Shown piece after piece: positions 6,446 to 12,776 of a stretch of DNA of 12,776 bases (positions within the stretch are counted from its first letter, which is position 1; every line of letters begins with the position of its first letter). Source of the stretch: Pseudoxanthomonas sp. (GTDB lineage: Bacteria; Pseudomonadota; Gammaproteobacteria; Xanthomonadales; Xanthomonadaceae); contig JAJAZJ010000270.1 in the NCBI GenBank assembly GCA_026785795.1, positions 1 through 12,776 of the forward strand, written 5' to 3'. The translations under genes were made by a program, and so were the position numbers. Under the pieces are notes generated by a model. It was not told where the DNA came from. It worked only from the letters and a program-made list of their open reading frames with translations, and ran no database searches.

Positions 6446-7341
6446 GCCGCGTCCACCAGCGGGCCGTGCTCGGGCCGCGGCTGTTTCATCAAGAGCGCCA
6501 GCAGATCGGCCAGGTGATCGCGCAATTCGCGCCGGTCACAGATCTGGTCGATGGCGCCGTGCTCGACCAGGAACTCGGAACGCTGGAATCCCTCGGGCAG
6601 GGTTTCGCGCACGGTCTGCTCGATCACCCGCGGGCCGGCAAAGCCGATCAGGGCCTCGGGCTCGGCCAGGTTGATGTCACCCAGCATCGCGAACGAGGCC
6701 GATACGCCGCCGGTGGTGGGGTGGGTCATCACCGAGATGTACGGCAAGCCTGCCGCGCGCAGCCGGCCCAGTGCTGCCGCGGTCTTGGCCATCTGCATCA
6801 GCGAGAACAATCCTTCCTGCATGCGCGCGCCACCGCTTGCGGAAAAGCTTACGAACGGTGCGCCGATCTCGAGCGCACGCTCGGCGCCCAGCGCGAAGCG
6901 TTCGCCGACCACTGCGCCCATCGAGCCACCCATGAACGCGAACTCGAACGCGCCGGCCACCAGTGGCCGCTCCTTCAGCAGGCCCTGCAGCACGATCAGC
7001 GCATCACGCTCTCCCGAGGACTTCTGCGAAGCCTTGATCCGGTCCGCATACTTCTTCTGGTCCCTGAACTTCAGCGCATCCACCGGACCGAGTTGGGCGC
7101 CAATCTCGCTGGTGCTGCCCGCATCGAACAGCGCCTCCAACCGGGCGCGGGCGCGGATCGGCATATGGAAGCTGCATTTGGGGCAGACCTCCAGGTTTTC
7201 CTCCAGCTCCGGCCGGTACAGCACCGCGCCGCAGCGCTCGCACTTTTCCCACAGCCCTTCCGGAACGCTGCGTTTGCTCTTCTTGGCGGCGCCGGCGTCG
7301 GTGCGGATGCCGGACGGCATCAATTTGCTCAGCCAACTCAT
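6442..7341 (-). CDS. accD: Acetyl-CoA carboxylase carboxyltransferase subunit beta
   Basis: AccD pairs with AccA to transfer the carboxyl group from carboxybiotin to acetyl-CoA, the committed step of fatty acid synthesis in the cytoplasm. The 299-residue product opens with [10 protein letters not shown] and has the zinc ribbon characteristic of bacterial AccD: C34, C37, C53 and C56 (KCERCG and VCPKC). The carboxyltransferase (crotonase-like) fold follows, with [12 protein letters not shown] (138-149), the oxyanion-hole region [11 protein letters not shown] (167-177), [12 protein letters not shown] (211-222) and [11 protein letters not shown] (233-243). ATG at 7339-7341 was chosen because it gives the family N-terminus; the ribosome binding site is weak (GGGAC). 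The 75-bp gap after trpA contains a TAAACT hexamer at 7389-7394 that could be a -10 box. The gene overlaps glmM by 4 nt. The trpA-accD linkage extends the truA-trpF-accD linkage known in Pseudomonas. Confidence 0.97.
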   Translation of the reverse strand: MSWLSKLMPSGIRTDAGAAKKSKRSVPEGLWEKCERCGAVLYRPELEENLEVCPKCSFHMPIRARARLEALFDAGSTSEIGAQLGPVDALKFRDQKKYADRIKASQKSSGERDALIVLQGLLKERPLVAGAFEFAFMGGSMGAVVGERFALGAERALEIGAPFVSFSASGGARMQEGLFSLMQMAKTAAALGRLRAAGLPYISVMTHPTTGGVSASFAMLGDINLAEPEALIGFAGPRVIEQTVRETLPEGFQRSEFLVEHGAIDQICDRRELRDHLADLLALLMKQPRPEHGPLVDAA

Positions 7342-7416
7342 GCGATTGCGGTGTCCCGTTCAGGTTGGGCGCGATGGACCAGCCCGGGAGTTTAGCCCAC
7401 CGGCCGAAGCTTGCGG

Positions 7417-8217
7417 TCAGCCATCCAGCGCCAGGCGCAGCGGGGCAAGGAAGGCCACGGCGCGGGAGGCCGCATCAGCCGGTCCACTTGCACCTGCAAG
7501 ACTCTCCACCAGTGCGCTGCCCACCACCACCCCGTCTGCCTCTTGCGCCATGGCCGCGGCGCTGGCCGCGTCCTTGATCCCGAAGCCAGCCACCACCGGC
7601 ACCCGCGACTGTGCGCGCAGGGCATGCAGCCGCAAGCCGGCCGCGGCAGGGTCCAGGTGCCCTGCCCCGGTCACTCCGGCGAAACTGACGTAGTACAGAT
7701 AGCCCTTGGCCGATTCACACACCGCGCGCAGCCGCTCAGCCGTGGTGGTCGGTGAAGCCAGCGCGATCAGCTGCAGTCCGTGGGCGGAAAACACATCGCG
7801 GGTCTCCGCGGATTCCTCGTGTGGAAGGTCCACCAGCAGCACGCCGTCCACCCCGGCCACTGCGGCTTCGCCGGCGAAACGTACGTTGCCGTGGATCTCG
7901 ATCGGATTCAGGTAACCCATCAGCACCACCGGCGTGTGCTCATCCAGCTTACGGAACTCACTTACCGCCTGCAGCACATAGCGCAATCCCGCGCCGCGCC
8001 GCAGCGCCTGCTCGGAGCTGCGCTGGATCACCGGACCGTCGGCCATGGGATCGGAGAACGGCACACCCAGCTCGATGATGTCCGCACCCGCTTCCACCAA
8101 GGCGTGCATCACCGGCACCGTGGCGTCCAGCGATGGATCGCCCGCGGTGAAGAACGGGATCAGGGCCTTGCGGCCGGCGCCGCGGAGCAACTCGAATTTT
8201 CTGCTGATGCGATCCAT
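7417..8217 (-). CDS. trpA: Tryptophan synthase alpha subunit
   Basis: TrpA cleaves indole-3-glycerol phosphate to indole and glyceraldehyde 3-phosphate; indole is channelled to TrpB in the alpha2-beta2 complex. The 266-residue TIM barrel has the catalytic residues E49 in DIIELGVPFSDPMADG and D60 in the same motif. The N-terminal ALIPFFTAGDPS (18-29), the MGYLNPI strand, FAGVTGA for phosphate and VVAGFGI are also present. ATG at 8215-8217 gives the typical MDRI start; no strong ribosome binding site is visible. Unlike the other tightly packed junctions in this block, trpA is separated from trpB by 97 nt containing an inverted pair of REP-like repeats, which could affect the relative levels of the two subunits. 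The stop is 75 bp before accD. Confidence 0.97.
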   Translation of the reverse strand: MDRISRKFELLRGAGRKALIPFFTAGDPSLDATVPVMHALVEAGADIIELGVPFSDPMADGPVIQRSSEQALRRGAGLRYVLQAVSEFRKLDEHTPVVLMGYLNPIEIHGNVRFAGEAAVAGVDGVLLVDLPHEESAETRDVFSAHGLQLIALASPTTTAERLRAVCESAKGYLYYVSFAGVTGAGHLDPAAAGLRLHALRAQSRVPVVAGFGIKDAASAAAMAQEADGVVVGSALVESLAGASGPADAASRAVAFLAPLRLALDG

Positions 8218-8231
8218 GAACTCGGTCTTTG

Positions 8232-8325
8232 GTAGCAGCTGCGCAAGCTGCGACCCTGAAAGCGCGGCTTGGCGGAAGATTGTGGACTGCTGGATAGTTG
8301 CAGTCGCAGCTTGCGCAGCTCCTAC
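8232..8325. repeat. Inverted pair of GTAG-headed REP-like palindromes between trpB and trpA
   Basis: Two 23-nt copies lie head-outward: one on the plus strand at 8232-8254 and its inverted copy at 8303-8325, matching at 22 of 23 positions. Each begins GTAG and contains AGCTGCGCAAGCTGCGAC. The copy at 8232 can itself form a perfect 6-bp stem (GCAGCT, loop GCGCA, AGCTGC); the other has one mismatch in that stem. Together the arms could form a 22-bp hairpin with a 48-nt loop in the trp message. The GTAG head of the 8303-8325 copy, read on the minus strand, contains the trpB stop codon TAG. GTAG-headed REPs mobilised by RAYT-type proteins are known in Stenotrophomonas and related bacteria; membership in such a family is inferred from form, since no other copy lies in this window. 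Confidence 0.8.
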
Positions 8326-9554
8326 AGATCGAAACCTTCAAGCGCGGCAATCGTCTGCACGTCCTTGTCTCCACGGCCGGACAGGTTGCACAGCACCAGC
8401 GCGTCCTTCGGCAGCTCGCGGGCCAGCTTCATGGCCTGGGCCACGGCATGGCTGGATTCCAGCGCGGCCAGGATGCCCTCGCTGCGGGCCAGTGCGTGGA
8501 ACGCAGCCATGGCTTCATCATCGGTGACACCCACGTACTGCGCTCGGCCGGCGTCACTGAGGAAGGCATGCTCGGGCCCGACGCCCGGATAGTCCAGGCC
8601 CGCGGACACGGAATGGGTCTCGATGATCTGGCCGTCGTCGTCGCAGATCACGTAGGTGCGGTTGCCGTGCAGTACGCCGGGGCGACCGGCGACAATCGAT
8701 GCGGCATGGCGGCCGGTGTCGATTCCGTCGCCTGCCGCTTCGGCACCCACGATCCGCACCTGCGCATCGTTGAGGAACGCGTGGAACATGCCAATGGCAT
8801 TGCTGCCCCCGCCGACACAGGCGGTGATCACGTCGGGCAGGCGTCCGTAGTCGGCCAGCATCTGTGCACGCGCCTCCTTGCCCACAACCGAATTGAAGTC
8901 GCGAACCATGCGCGGATAGGGGTCCGGGCCGGCCACGGTGCCGATGATGTAGAAGGTGTCCTGCACGTTGGTCACCCAGTCGCGCATGGCTTCGTTAAGC
9001 GCGTCCTTCAGGGTCTGCGCGCCGGAAGTCACCGGCACCACCGTGGCACCCAGCAGTTTCATGCGATACACGTTGATCTTCTGGCGCTGGATGTCGGTGG
9101 CGCCCATGTAGACCACGCACTCCAGGCCGAGGCGTGCGGCCACCGTGGCGCTGGCCACGCCATGCTGGCCGGCGCCGGTCTCGGCGATGATCCGGGTCTT
9201 GCCCATGCGGCTGGCCAGGAGCGCCTGGCCGATGGTGTTGTTGATCTTGTGCGCGCCGGTGTGGTTCAGGTCTTCGCGCTTGAGCAGGATGCGCGCGCCG
9301 CCCACCATGCGCGAAAGCCGCTCGGCTTCGTAGATCGGGCTAGGCCGGCCCACGTAATGCTTGAGGTCTTTTTCGAACTCGGCAATGAACGCCGGGTCGA
9401 CGCGTGCGGCGTCGTATGCCGCAGCCAGTTCATGCAGCGGCCCGATCAGGGTCTCGGCAACGAAGCGCCCGCCGTAACGTCTGAAATGGCCGGCTACGTC
9501 CGGGTACTGGTGGAAATCCTCAATCCTGTCCACGGTTCCGTCTGCTGTCTGCAC
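8322..9554 (-). CDS. trpB: Tryptophan synthase beta subunit
   Basis: TrpB condenses indole with L-serine to give tryptophan using pyridoxal phosphate. The 410-residue product has [13 protein letters not shown] near its N-terminus, the cofactor lysine K103 in [13 protein letters not shown], the catalytic glutamate E125 in [11 protein letters not shown], and the phosphate-binding [10 protein letters not shown] (248-257). The C-terminal serine in [11 protein letters not shown] completes the cofactor site. The listed start is GTG at 9552-9554, with GGAAGAGA upstream; this overlaps trpF by 35 nt. A second GTG at 9531-9533 would give a 403-residue protein whose N-terminus is closer to the roughly 405-residue Xanthomonas TrpB I recall, with a 14-nt overlap. 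The stop codon TAG is supplied by a REP-like repeat, which may mean the repeat's insertion set the present C-terminus (EGFDL). Confidence 0.97.
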   Translation of the reverse strand: MQTADGTVDRIEDFHQYPDVAGHFRRYGGRFVAETLIGPLHELAAAYDAARVDPAFIAEFEKDLKHYVGRPSPIYEAERLSRMVGGARILLKREDLNHTGAHKINNTIGQALLASRMGKTRIIAETGAGQHGVASATVAARLGLECVVYMGATDIQRQKINVYRMKLLGATVVPVTSGAQTLKDALNEAMRDWVTNVQDTFYIIGTVAGPDPYPRMVRDFNSVVGKEARAQMLADYGRLPDVITACVGGGSNAIGMFHAFLNDAQVRIVGAEAAGDGIDTGRHAASIVAGRPGVLHGNRTYVICDDDGQIIETHSVSAGLDYPGVGPEHAFLSDAGRAQYVGVTDDEAMAAFHALARSEGILAALESSHAVAQAMKLARELPKDALVLCNLSGRGDKDVQTIAALEGFDL

Positions 9555-10170
9555 GTCTGGTCTCTTCCACGAAGTGGCGCATGCGGTCCGCGTCCTTCAC
9601 TCCGGGCGAAGACTCGATGCCGCTGGATACATCCACGCCCCATGGCCGGGCGGTGTGGATGGCTGATGCAACATTATCAGGGCAAAGCCCACCGGCCACT
9701 AGAAATGGTTTGCCCAGGCCCGCGGGCACGCGCGTCCAGTCGAAGCGCTGGCCGCTGCCGCCCTGCTCGCCCTGCGCATGCCCGTCCAGCAGCAGCCCAT
9801 AGGCAGAAGGATACGCAGCAGCAGTGGGCCCGTGTTCCTGTCTATCGCCACCCATCGCGATGGCCTTGAAGAAAGGCACGCCAAAGCCGGCGCAGTCGCT
9901 GTCCTGCTCGTGACCATGGAACTGGAGCAGGTCGGGTTTAACCTGCTGGATGATCGACTCGATGCTGGCCGCTGAATCGTCCATCACCAGCGCGACCACT
10001 GCGATTTCCTCGGGCACCAGCGCGCGCAGTTCGCAGGCCTGCGACAGCGACAGTTGGCGCGGGCTGCCTGCGGCGAAAACCAGCCCCAGGTAATCCACGC
10101 CCAGCTCCACCGCCAGGCGCACGTCCTCGGCGCGGGTCAGGCCGCAGAACTTGATGTGGGTATGGCTCAT
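9520..10170 (-). CDS. trpF: Phosphoribosylanthranilate isomerase
   Basis: TrpF carries out the Amadori rearrangement of N-(5'-phosphoribosyl)anthranilate, the third step of tryptophan synthesis. The 216-residue barrel starts with HIKFCGLTR, giving the catalytic base C9; the general acid is D129 in LLLDGH. LQFHGHE (82-88), the phosphate-binding [11 protein letters not shown] (157-167) and [16 protein letters not shown] (178-193) are all typical. The frame is open well upstream, but the family N-terminus and overlap with truA fix ATG at 10168-10170. It shares 4 nt (ATGA) with the truA stop, so translation is probably coupled. It also overlaps the trpB start, so truA, trpF and trpB read almost continuously. 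The final residues (about 204-216) are Arg/Asp-rich and outside the conserved domain. Confidence 0.97.
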   Translation of the reverse strand: MSHTHIKFCGLTRAEDVRLAVELGVDYLGLVFAAGSPRQLSLSQACELRALVPEEIAVVALVMDDSAASIESIIQQVKPDLLQFHGHEQDSDCAGFGVPFFKAIAMGGDRQEHGPTAAAYPSAYGLLLDGHAQGEQGGSGQRFDWTRVPAGLGKPFLVAGGLCPDNVASAIHTARPWGVDVSSGIESSPGVKDADRMRHFVEETRRADSRRNRGQD

Positions 10171-10952
10171 GCCAGGCTGACCTCGGCCGGCAGCCCCCAG
10201 CGGGCCGGATACAGCGGGCCCAGGAACACCAGCCCGGCGGACGCAGCCGTAGGACCGGCCAGCGTACGGTCGCGACCGGCCAGCAGCTCCCCAAGCCAGG
10301 CTTCCGGGCGCTCGCCGCGGCCCACCATCAACAGTGAACCCACGATATTGCGAACCATATGGTGGAGAAAGGCATTGGCCTGCACGTCCACCACCAGCTG
10401 TTCGCCTTCGCGCACGACCGAGATCGCCTGCAGGTCGCGCACCGCATGCGGCGCCTGGCAATGCACGGTGCGGAAGGCATTGAAGTCATGGTCGCCCAAC
10501 AGCGGCCGGGCCGCACGATGCATGGCCGCAGCGTCCAGCGGCACCCGCTCCCAGCTCAACGTCTGCCTGCCAAGCGCCGGCCGCGTGGCGCGATTCAGTA
10601 TCCGGTAGCGGTAGCGGCGCGCGTGCGCCGAGAAGCGGGCGCTGAAGTCATCGGCCACGGGCAGACACCAGCGCACGCACACCGATGGCGGAAGCCGCGC
10701 AGTGCTGCCGAGCGCCCAGCTGCGCGCTGTGCGCATCGCGTGGCTGTCGAAGTGCACCACCTGGCACTGGGCATGCACGCCGGCGTCGGTGCGGCCGGCG
10801 CACACGACCTGCACCGGCGCGTCCGCGACCGAGGACAGTGCGTCCTCCAGCGTCGCCTGCACGGTGGGTTTGCCCGGCTGCCCGTGCGGACCCAGCCGCT
10901 GCCAGCCCCTGAACTCAGTGCCTTCGTATTCCACACCCAGCGCGTAGCGCAT
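10167..10952 (-). CDS. truA: tRNA pseudouridine(38-40) synthase
   Basis: TruA converts uridines 38-40 in the tRNA anticodon arm to pseudouridine, which in enteric bacteria affects leader-peptide control of amino-acid operons. The 261-residue product starts [18 protein letters not shown] and contains the catalytic motif [10 protein letters not shown], with the active-site aspartate at residue 56. ARRYRYRI and the C-terminal [16 protein letters not shown] motif are also present. A GTG directly before the chosen ATG (10950-10952) could add one residue; ATG is preferred because family members begin MRY. The gene lies 24 nt after fimV and shares 4 nt with trpF. The fimV-truA-trpF order is also seen in Pseudomonas. 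Confidence 0.96.
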   Translation of the reverse strand: MRYALGVEYEGTEFRGWQRLGPHGQPGKPTVQATLEDALSSVADAPVQVVCAGRTDAGVHAQCQVVHFDSHAMRTARSWALGSTARLPPSVCVRWCLPVADDFSARFSAHARRYRYRILNRATRPALGRQTLSWERVPLDAAAMHRAARPLLGDHDFNAFRTVHCQAPHAVRDLQAISVVREGEQLVVDVQANAFLHHMVRNIVGSLLMVGRGERPEAWLGELLAGRDRTLAGPTAASAGLVFLGPLYPARWGLPAEVSLA

Positions 10953-10976
10953 CACCCTGCCCCGCTGGCACAGACA

Positions 10977-12770
10977 TCACCCAAGTTCGCGCAGCAGCTG
11001 TGCCGCTTCGTCGCGCGCGGATGGATCGCCGCCTGCGATGACCTCGTTGAGCAGATCGCGGGCAGTTTTCACGTCACCCAGGTCCAGATAGGCCACCGCC
11101 AGCTCAAGCCGCTCGCGGCCTGCGGGGGCCGAATTGAGCGGGGCCACGCCCGCGCCCAGATCCGGGGTATGCCAGGTGGGCTTGACCGCTGCGCTGGTCC
11201 ATGCCTGCGCGGCGGGCGGCAGCTGAATTCCAGGATCCGGCTCGCGCTCGAAACGCGGCTCCGGCTCCGCGATCCGGGTTGTATCGTCGTCCGGCAGCGT
11301 AGCGGGCACTTCGCTGTCCTCATCAATCCGCGCGTCCCGCAGCTCCGACTCGCCTGCCGCTGCATCGCCGCCCGGAGCGGCGGGGATGACCGCGGCCAAT
11401 GCAGCGCTGTCATAGGCGCGGCGCGGCGCGGCCGGGATGGCCCTGCGCCGCCCGATCAGCCAGGCCACGACCAGGCCCGCAACCAGCAGGCCCAGGCCTG
11501 CCCACAGCCATACCGGCTGCGCGGCGTCACCCTGTGACTGGGCCATGCGCTGCTGCGCGGCGGCCAGATCGCTGTCCTTCAGGGCGATCAGCTTCGCCTG
11601 CTGCTGCTGCAGTCCCTCCAGTTCGGCCACCTGGGCACGCAGTTCCTGCACCTCGGACTCGCGTGCCGCCAGCTCTTCCCTGGTTTGGGTCAATTGTTGG
11701 GTTGCCAGCATGTCGCCCTCGCCTTCGGCATTGATGCCGGATTGTGTTCCTGCCTGGGTGGCCGCGTCCGCCACCGGCGGCGCTATCTCCAGGCGTGCCT
11801 CGGCCACGCGCGTGCCCGGGGTGCGCGCGCGCGTCACCGCAGCGACGGTCGCTGCAGTAGTCCCGGCGTCCACAGGCTGCGGGACCGGGCGCCGTGCGCG
11901 ACGCCAATCCGCCATCTGGTCGCGCACCAGCACGGCGGCCTCGGCTTCGCCCAGCTGGGCCAGCTCCTGGGTGGCAGGCACTCGCAGCACCGCGCCCTGC
12001 TTGAGCAGGTTGATGTTTCCGTTGATGAACGCATCCGGGTTGGCGCGCAGCAGGGCCAGCATCGACTGGTCAAGGGAATAGCCGGAATCGAGGTCGCGCG
12101 CGATGCGCGACAGGGTCTGTCCGCGCTGGACCAGGATCTCGTCGGCTGCGCTGGCCGGCACCGCAGCGGGCGCTGGCTGGACCACGGCCACCGGCGGGCG
12201 TGGCTGCGCGGCCGGCGCCGGTGTGGGCGCAGGCGCAGGCGAAGGTTCGGGAATGGCAGGCAGGGGCTCGGCTTGCGCGATCGGGGCTGCGGCCAGTGGC
12301 TCCGGCTCGCGCACGATGAAGCTGGAGGGCGGCGGCTGCGGGGCCTGGATGACCGGCTGGCTGGCCGACGCCAGCGCCCCGGGCGCATTGACCAGCGCCG
12401 AATACTCACGCACCAGTCGGCCCTGGCCCCAGTCCACTTCAATCAGGAAGTTGACCACCGCCACCTGTACCGGCGCCACGCTGGTCACCCGGATCACGGG
12501 GCGGCCGTCTTCACTCAAGGCCACGGCAAAGTTCAGCCCACTGACCAGACCTTCCGGCCGCGGCAGGCCAACCCGATCAAAAGTCGTGGGTGAGGCCAGG
12601 CGCGCCTGCAGCTGCTCCAATTCTCCGGGCTCGCTGGAAATGATGGGTATTTCTGCCAGCAGCGGTTGGCCAGGCTGCGATTTCACCCGGATCTCGCCCA
12701 GGCCCAAGGCCATGGCCGCGCCGCTGGCCAGCAGCAAGGCAAGCCCAGCAACGGCGCGAAGCGCGCGCAT
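10977..12770 (-). CDS. fimV: FimV-family protein (type IV pilus assembly/polar hub)
   Basis: FimV is an inner-membrane protein that binds peptidoglycan through LysM and organises type IV pili and polar signalling. The 597-residue product has, in order: a signal peptide ending near AMA (21); the FimV N-terminal domain (about 22-130) with LGEIRVKSQPGQPLLAEI; a Pro/Ala linker (about 143-205); a LysM domain (about 212-265) with VQRGQTLSRIARDL; a coiled coil rich in Gln/Glu (about 356-412); one membrane helix (about 420-440) followed by GRRR; an acidic disordered cytoplasmic region; and the C-terminal FimV motif (about 553-597) with LELAVAYLDLGDVKTARDLL. It is shorter than P. aeruginosa FimV (over 900 residues), and no internal TPR repeats are evident in the short cytoplasmic part. 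ATG at 12768-12770 gives a good signal peptide, but only 6 nt upstream are visible, so an earlier start and the promoter cannot be assessed. Confidence 0.93.
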   Translation of the reverse strand: MRALRAVAGLALLLASGAAMALGLGEIRVKSQPGQPLLAEIPIISSEPGELEQLQARLASPTTFDRVGLPRPEGLVSGLNFAVALSEDGRPVIRVTSVAPVQVAVVNFLIEVDWGQGRLVREYSALVNAPGALASASQPVIQAPQPPPSSFIVREPEPLAAAPIAQAEPLPAIPEPSPAPAPTPAPAAQPRPPVAVVQPAPAAVPASAADEILVQRGQTLSRIARDLDSGYSLDQSMLALLRANPDAFINGNINLLKQGAVLRVPATQELAQLGEAEAAVLVRDQMADWRRARRPVPQPVDAGTTAATVAAVTRARTPGTRVAEARLEIAPPVADAATQAGTQSGINAEGEGDMLATQQLTQTREELAARESEVQELRAQVAELEGLQQQQAKLIALKDSDLAAAQQRMAQSQGDAAQPVWLWAGLGLLVAGLVVAWLIGRRRAIPAAPRRAYDSAALAAVIPAAPGGDAAAGESELRDARIDEDSEVPATLPDDDTTRIAEPEPRFEREPDPGIQLPPAAQAWTSAAVKPTWHTPDLGAGVAPLNSAPAGRERLELAVAYLDLGDVKTARDLLNEVIAGGDPSARDEAAQLLRELG

Positions 12771-12776
12771 CCTGGC

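Noticed and set aside
5000..6517. Plus-strand open frame of 505 codons opposite glmM
   Set aside because: It is antisense to a gene with every GlmM motif, its translation is rich in His, Gln, Ala and Arg with no recognisable domain, and long antisense frames are expected in GC-rich DNA.
8298..9869. Plus-strand open frame of 523 codons opposite trpB and trpF
   Set aside because: Same reason: it mirrors two clear genes, begins inside a REP-like repeat, and encodes low-information His/Ala/Gly-rich sequence.
10359..12593. Long plus-strand frames opposite truA and fimV
   Set aside because: They are shadows of real minus-strand genes with strong motifs and have no domain of their own.
1..12776. 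Mobile element, CRISPR array, prophage or toxin-antitoxin system
   Set aside because: No transposase, integrase, spaced direct repeats, attachment-site duplication at the tRNA, or paired small toxin/antitoxin frames were seen.

Overview
The window is GC-rich chromosomal DNA (roughly two-thirds G+C by eye) with densely packed housekeeping genes, nearly all on the minus strand. It most likely comes from the Xanthomonadaceae/Lysobacteraceae (Stenotrophomonas, Xanthomonas, Pseudoxanthomonas or a relative). The clues are protein sequences that closely resemble remembered Xanthomonas NuoB, NuoC and TruA, the order fimV-truA-trpF-trpB-trpA-accD, the run tpiA-secG-tRNA-Leu-nuoA-nuoB-nuoC, and a GTAG-headed REP-like repeat. 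The genus is an inference and no search was run.

Read in the direction of transcription (from the right edge leftward), the first block is fimV (type IV pilus/polar hub protein), truA (tRNA pseudouridine synthase), trpF, trpB, trpA (last steps of tryptophan synthesis), accD (acetyl-CoA carboxylase beta subunit) and glmM (phosphoglucosamine mutase). Several junctions overlap: truA/trpF by 4 nt (ATGA), trpF/trpB by 35 or 14 nt, and accD/glmM by 4 nt (GTGA), which suggests translational coupling. The only sizeable gap, trpB to trpA, holds an inverted pair of REP-like palindromes, one of which supplies the trpB stop codon.

Downstream of glmM is an unlisted 29-codon reading frame for a tiny hydrophobic protein, with a strong ribosome binding site inside the glmM 3' end. 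A 2-oxoglutarate/Fe(II) (isopenicillin N synthase-like) oxygenase follows, then a short-chain dehydrogenase on the opposite strand, the only plus-strand gene. These genes separate glmM from tpiA-secG-tRNA-Leu, a set that is contiguous in some other Gammaproteobacteria such as Pseudomonas.

The third block is tpiA, secG, tRNA-Leu(GAG), nuoA, nuoB and the 5' part of nuoC (cut by the left edge), linking central carbon metabolism, protein export and respiratory complex I. The most striking observation is an in-frame TAG at codon 184 of tpiA, with an intact reading frame for the remaining 70 residues. This is a nonsense mutation, a sequencing or assembly error, or, less likely, readthrough. I see no phage, insertion sequence, CRISPR array or toxin-antitoxin genes. 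No gene-free stretch exceeds about 130 bases.
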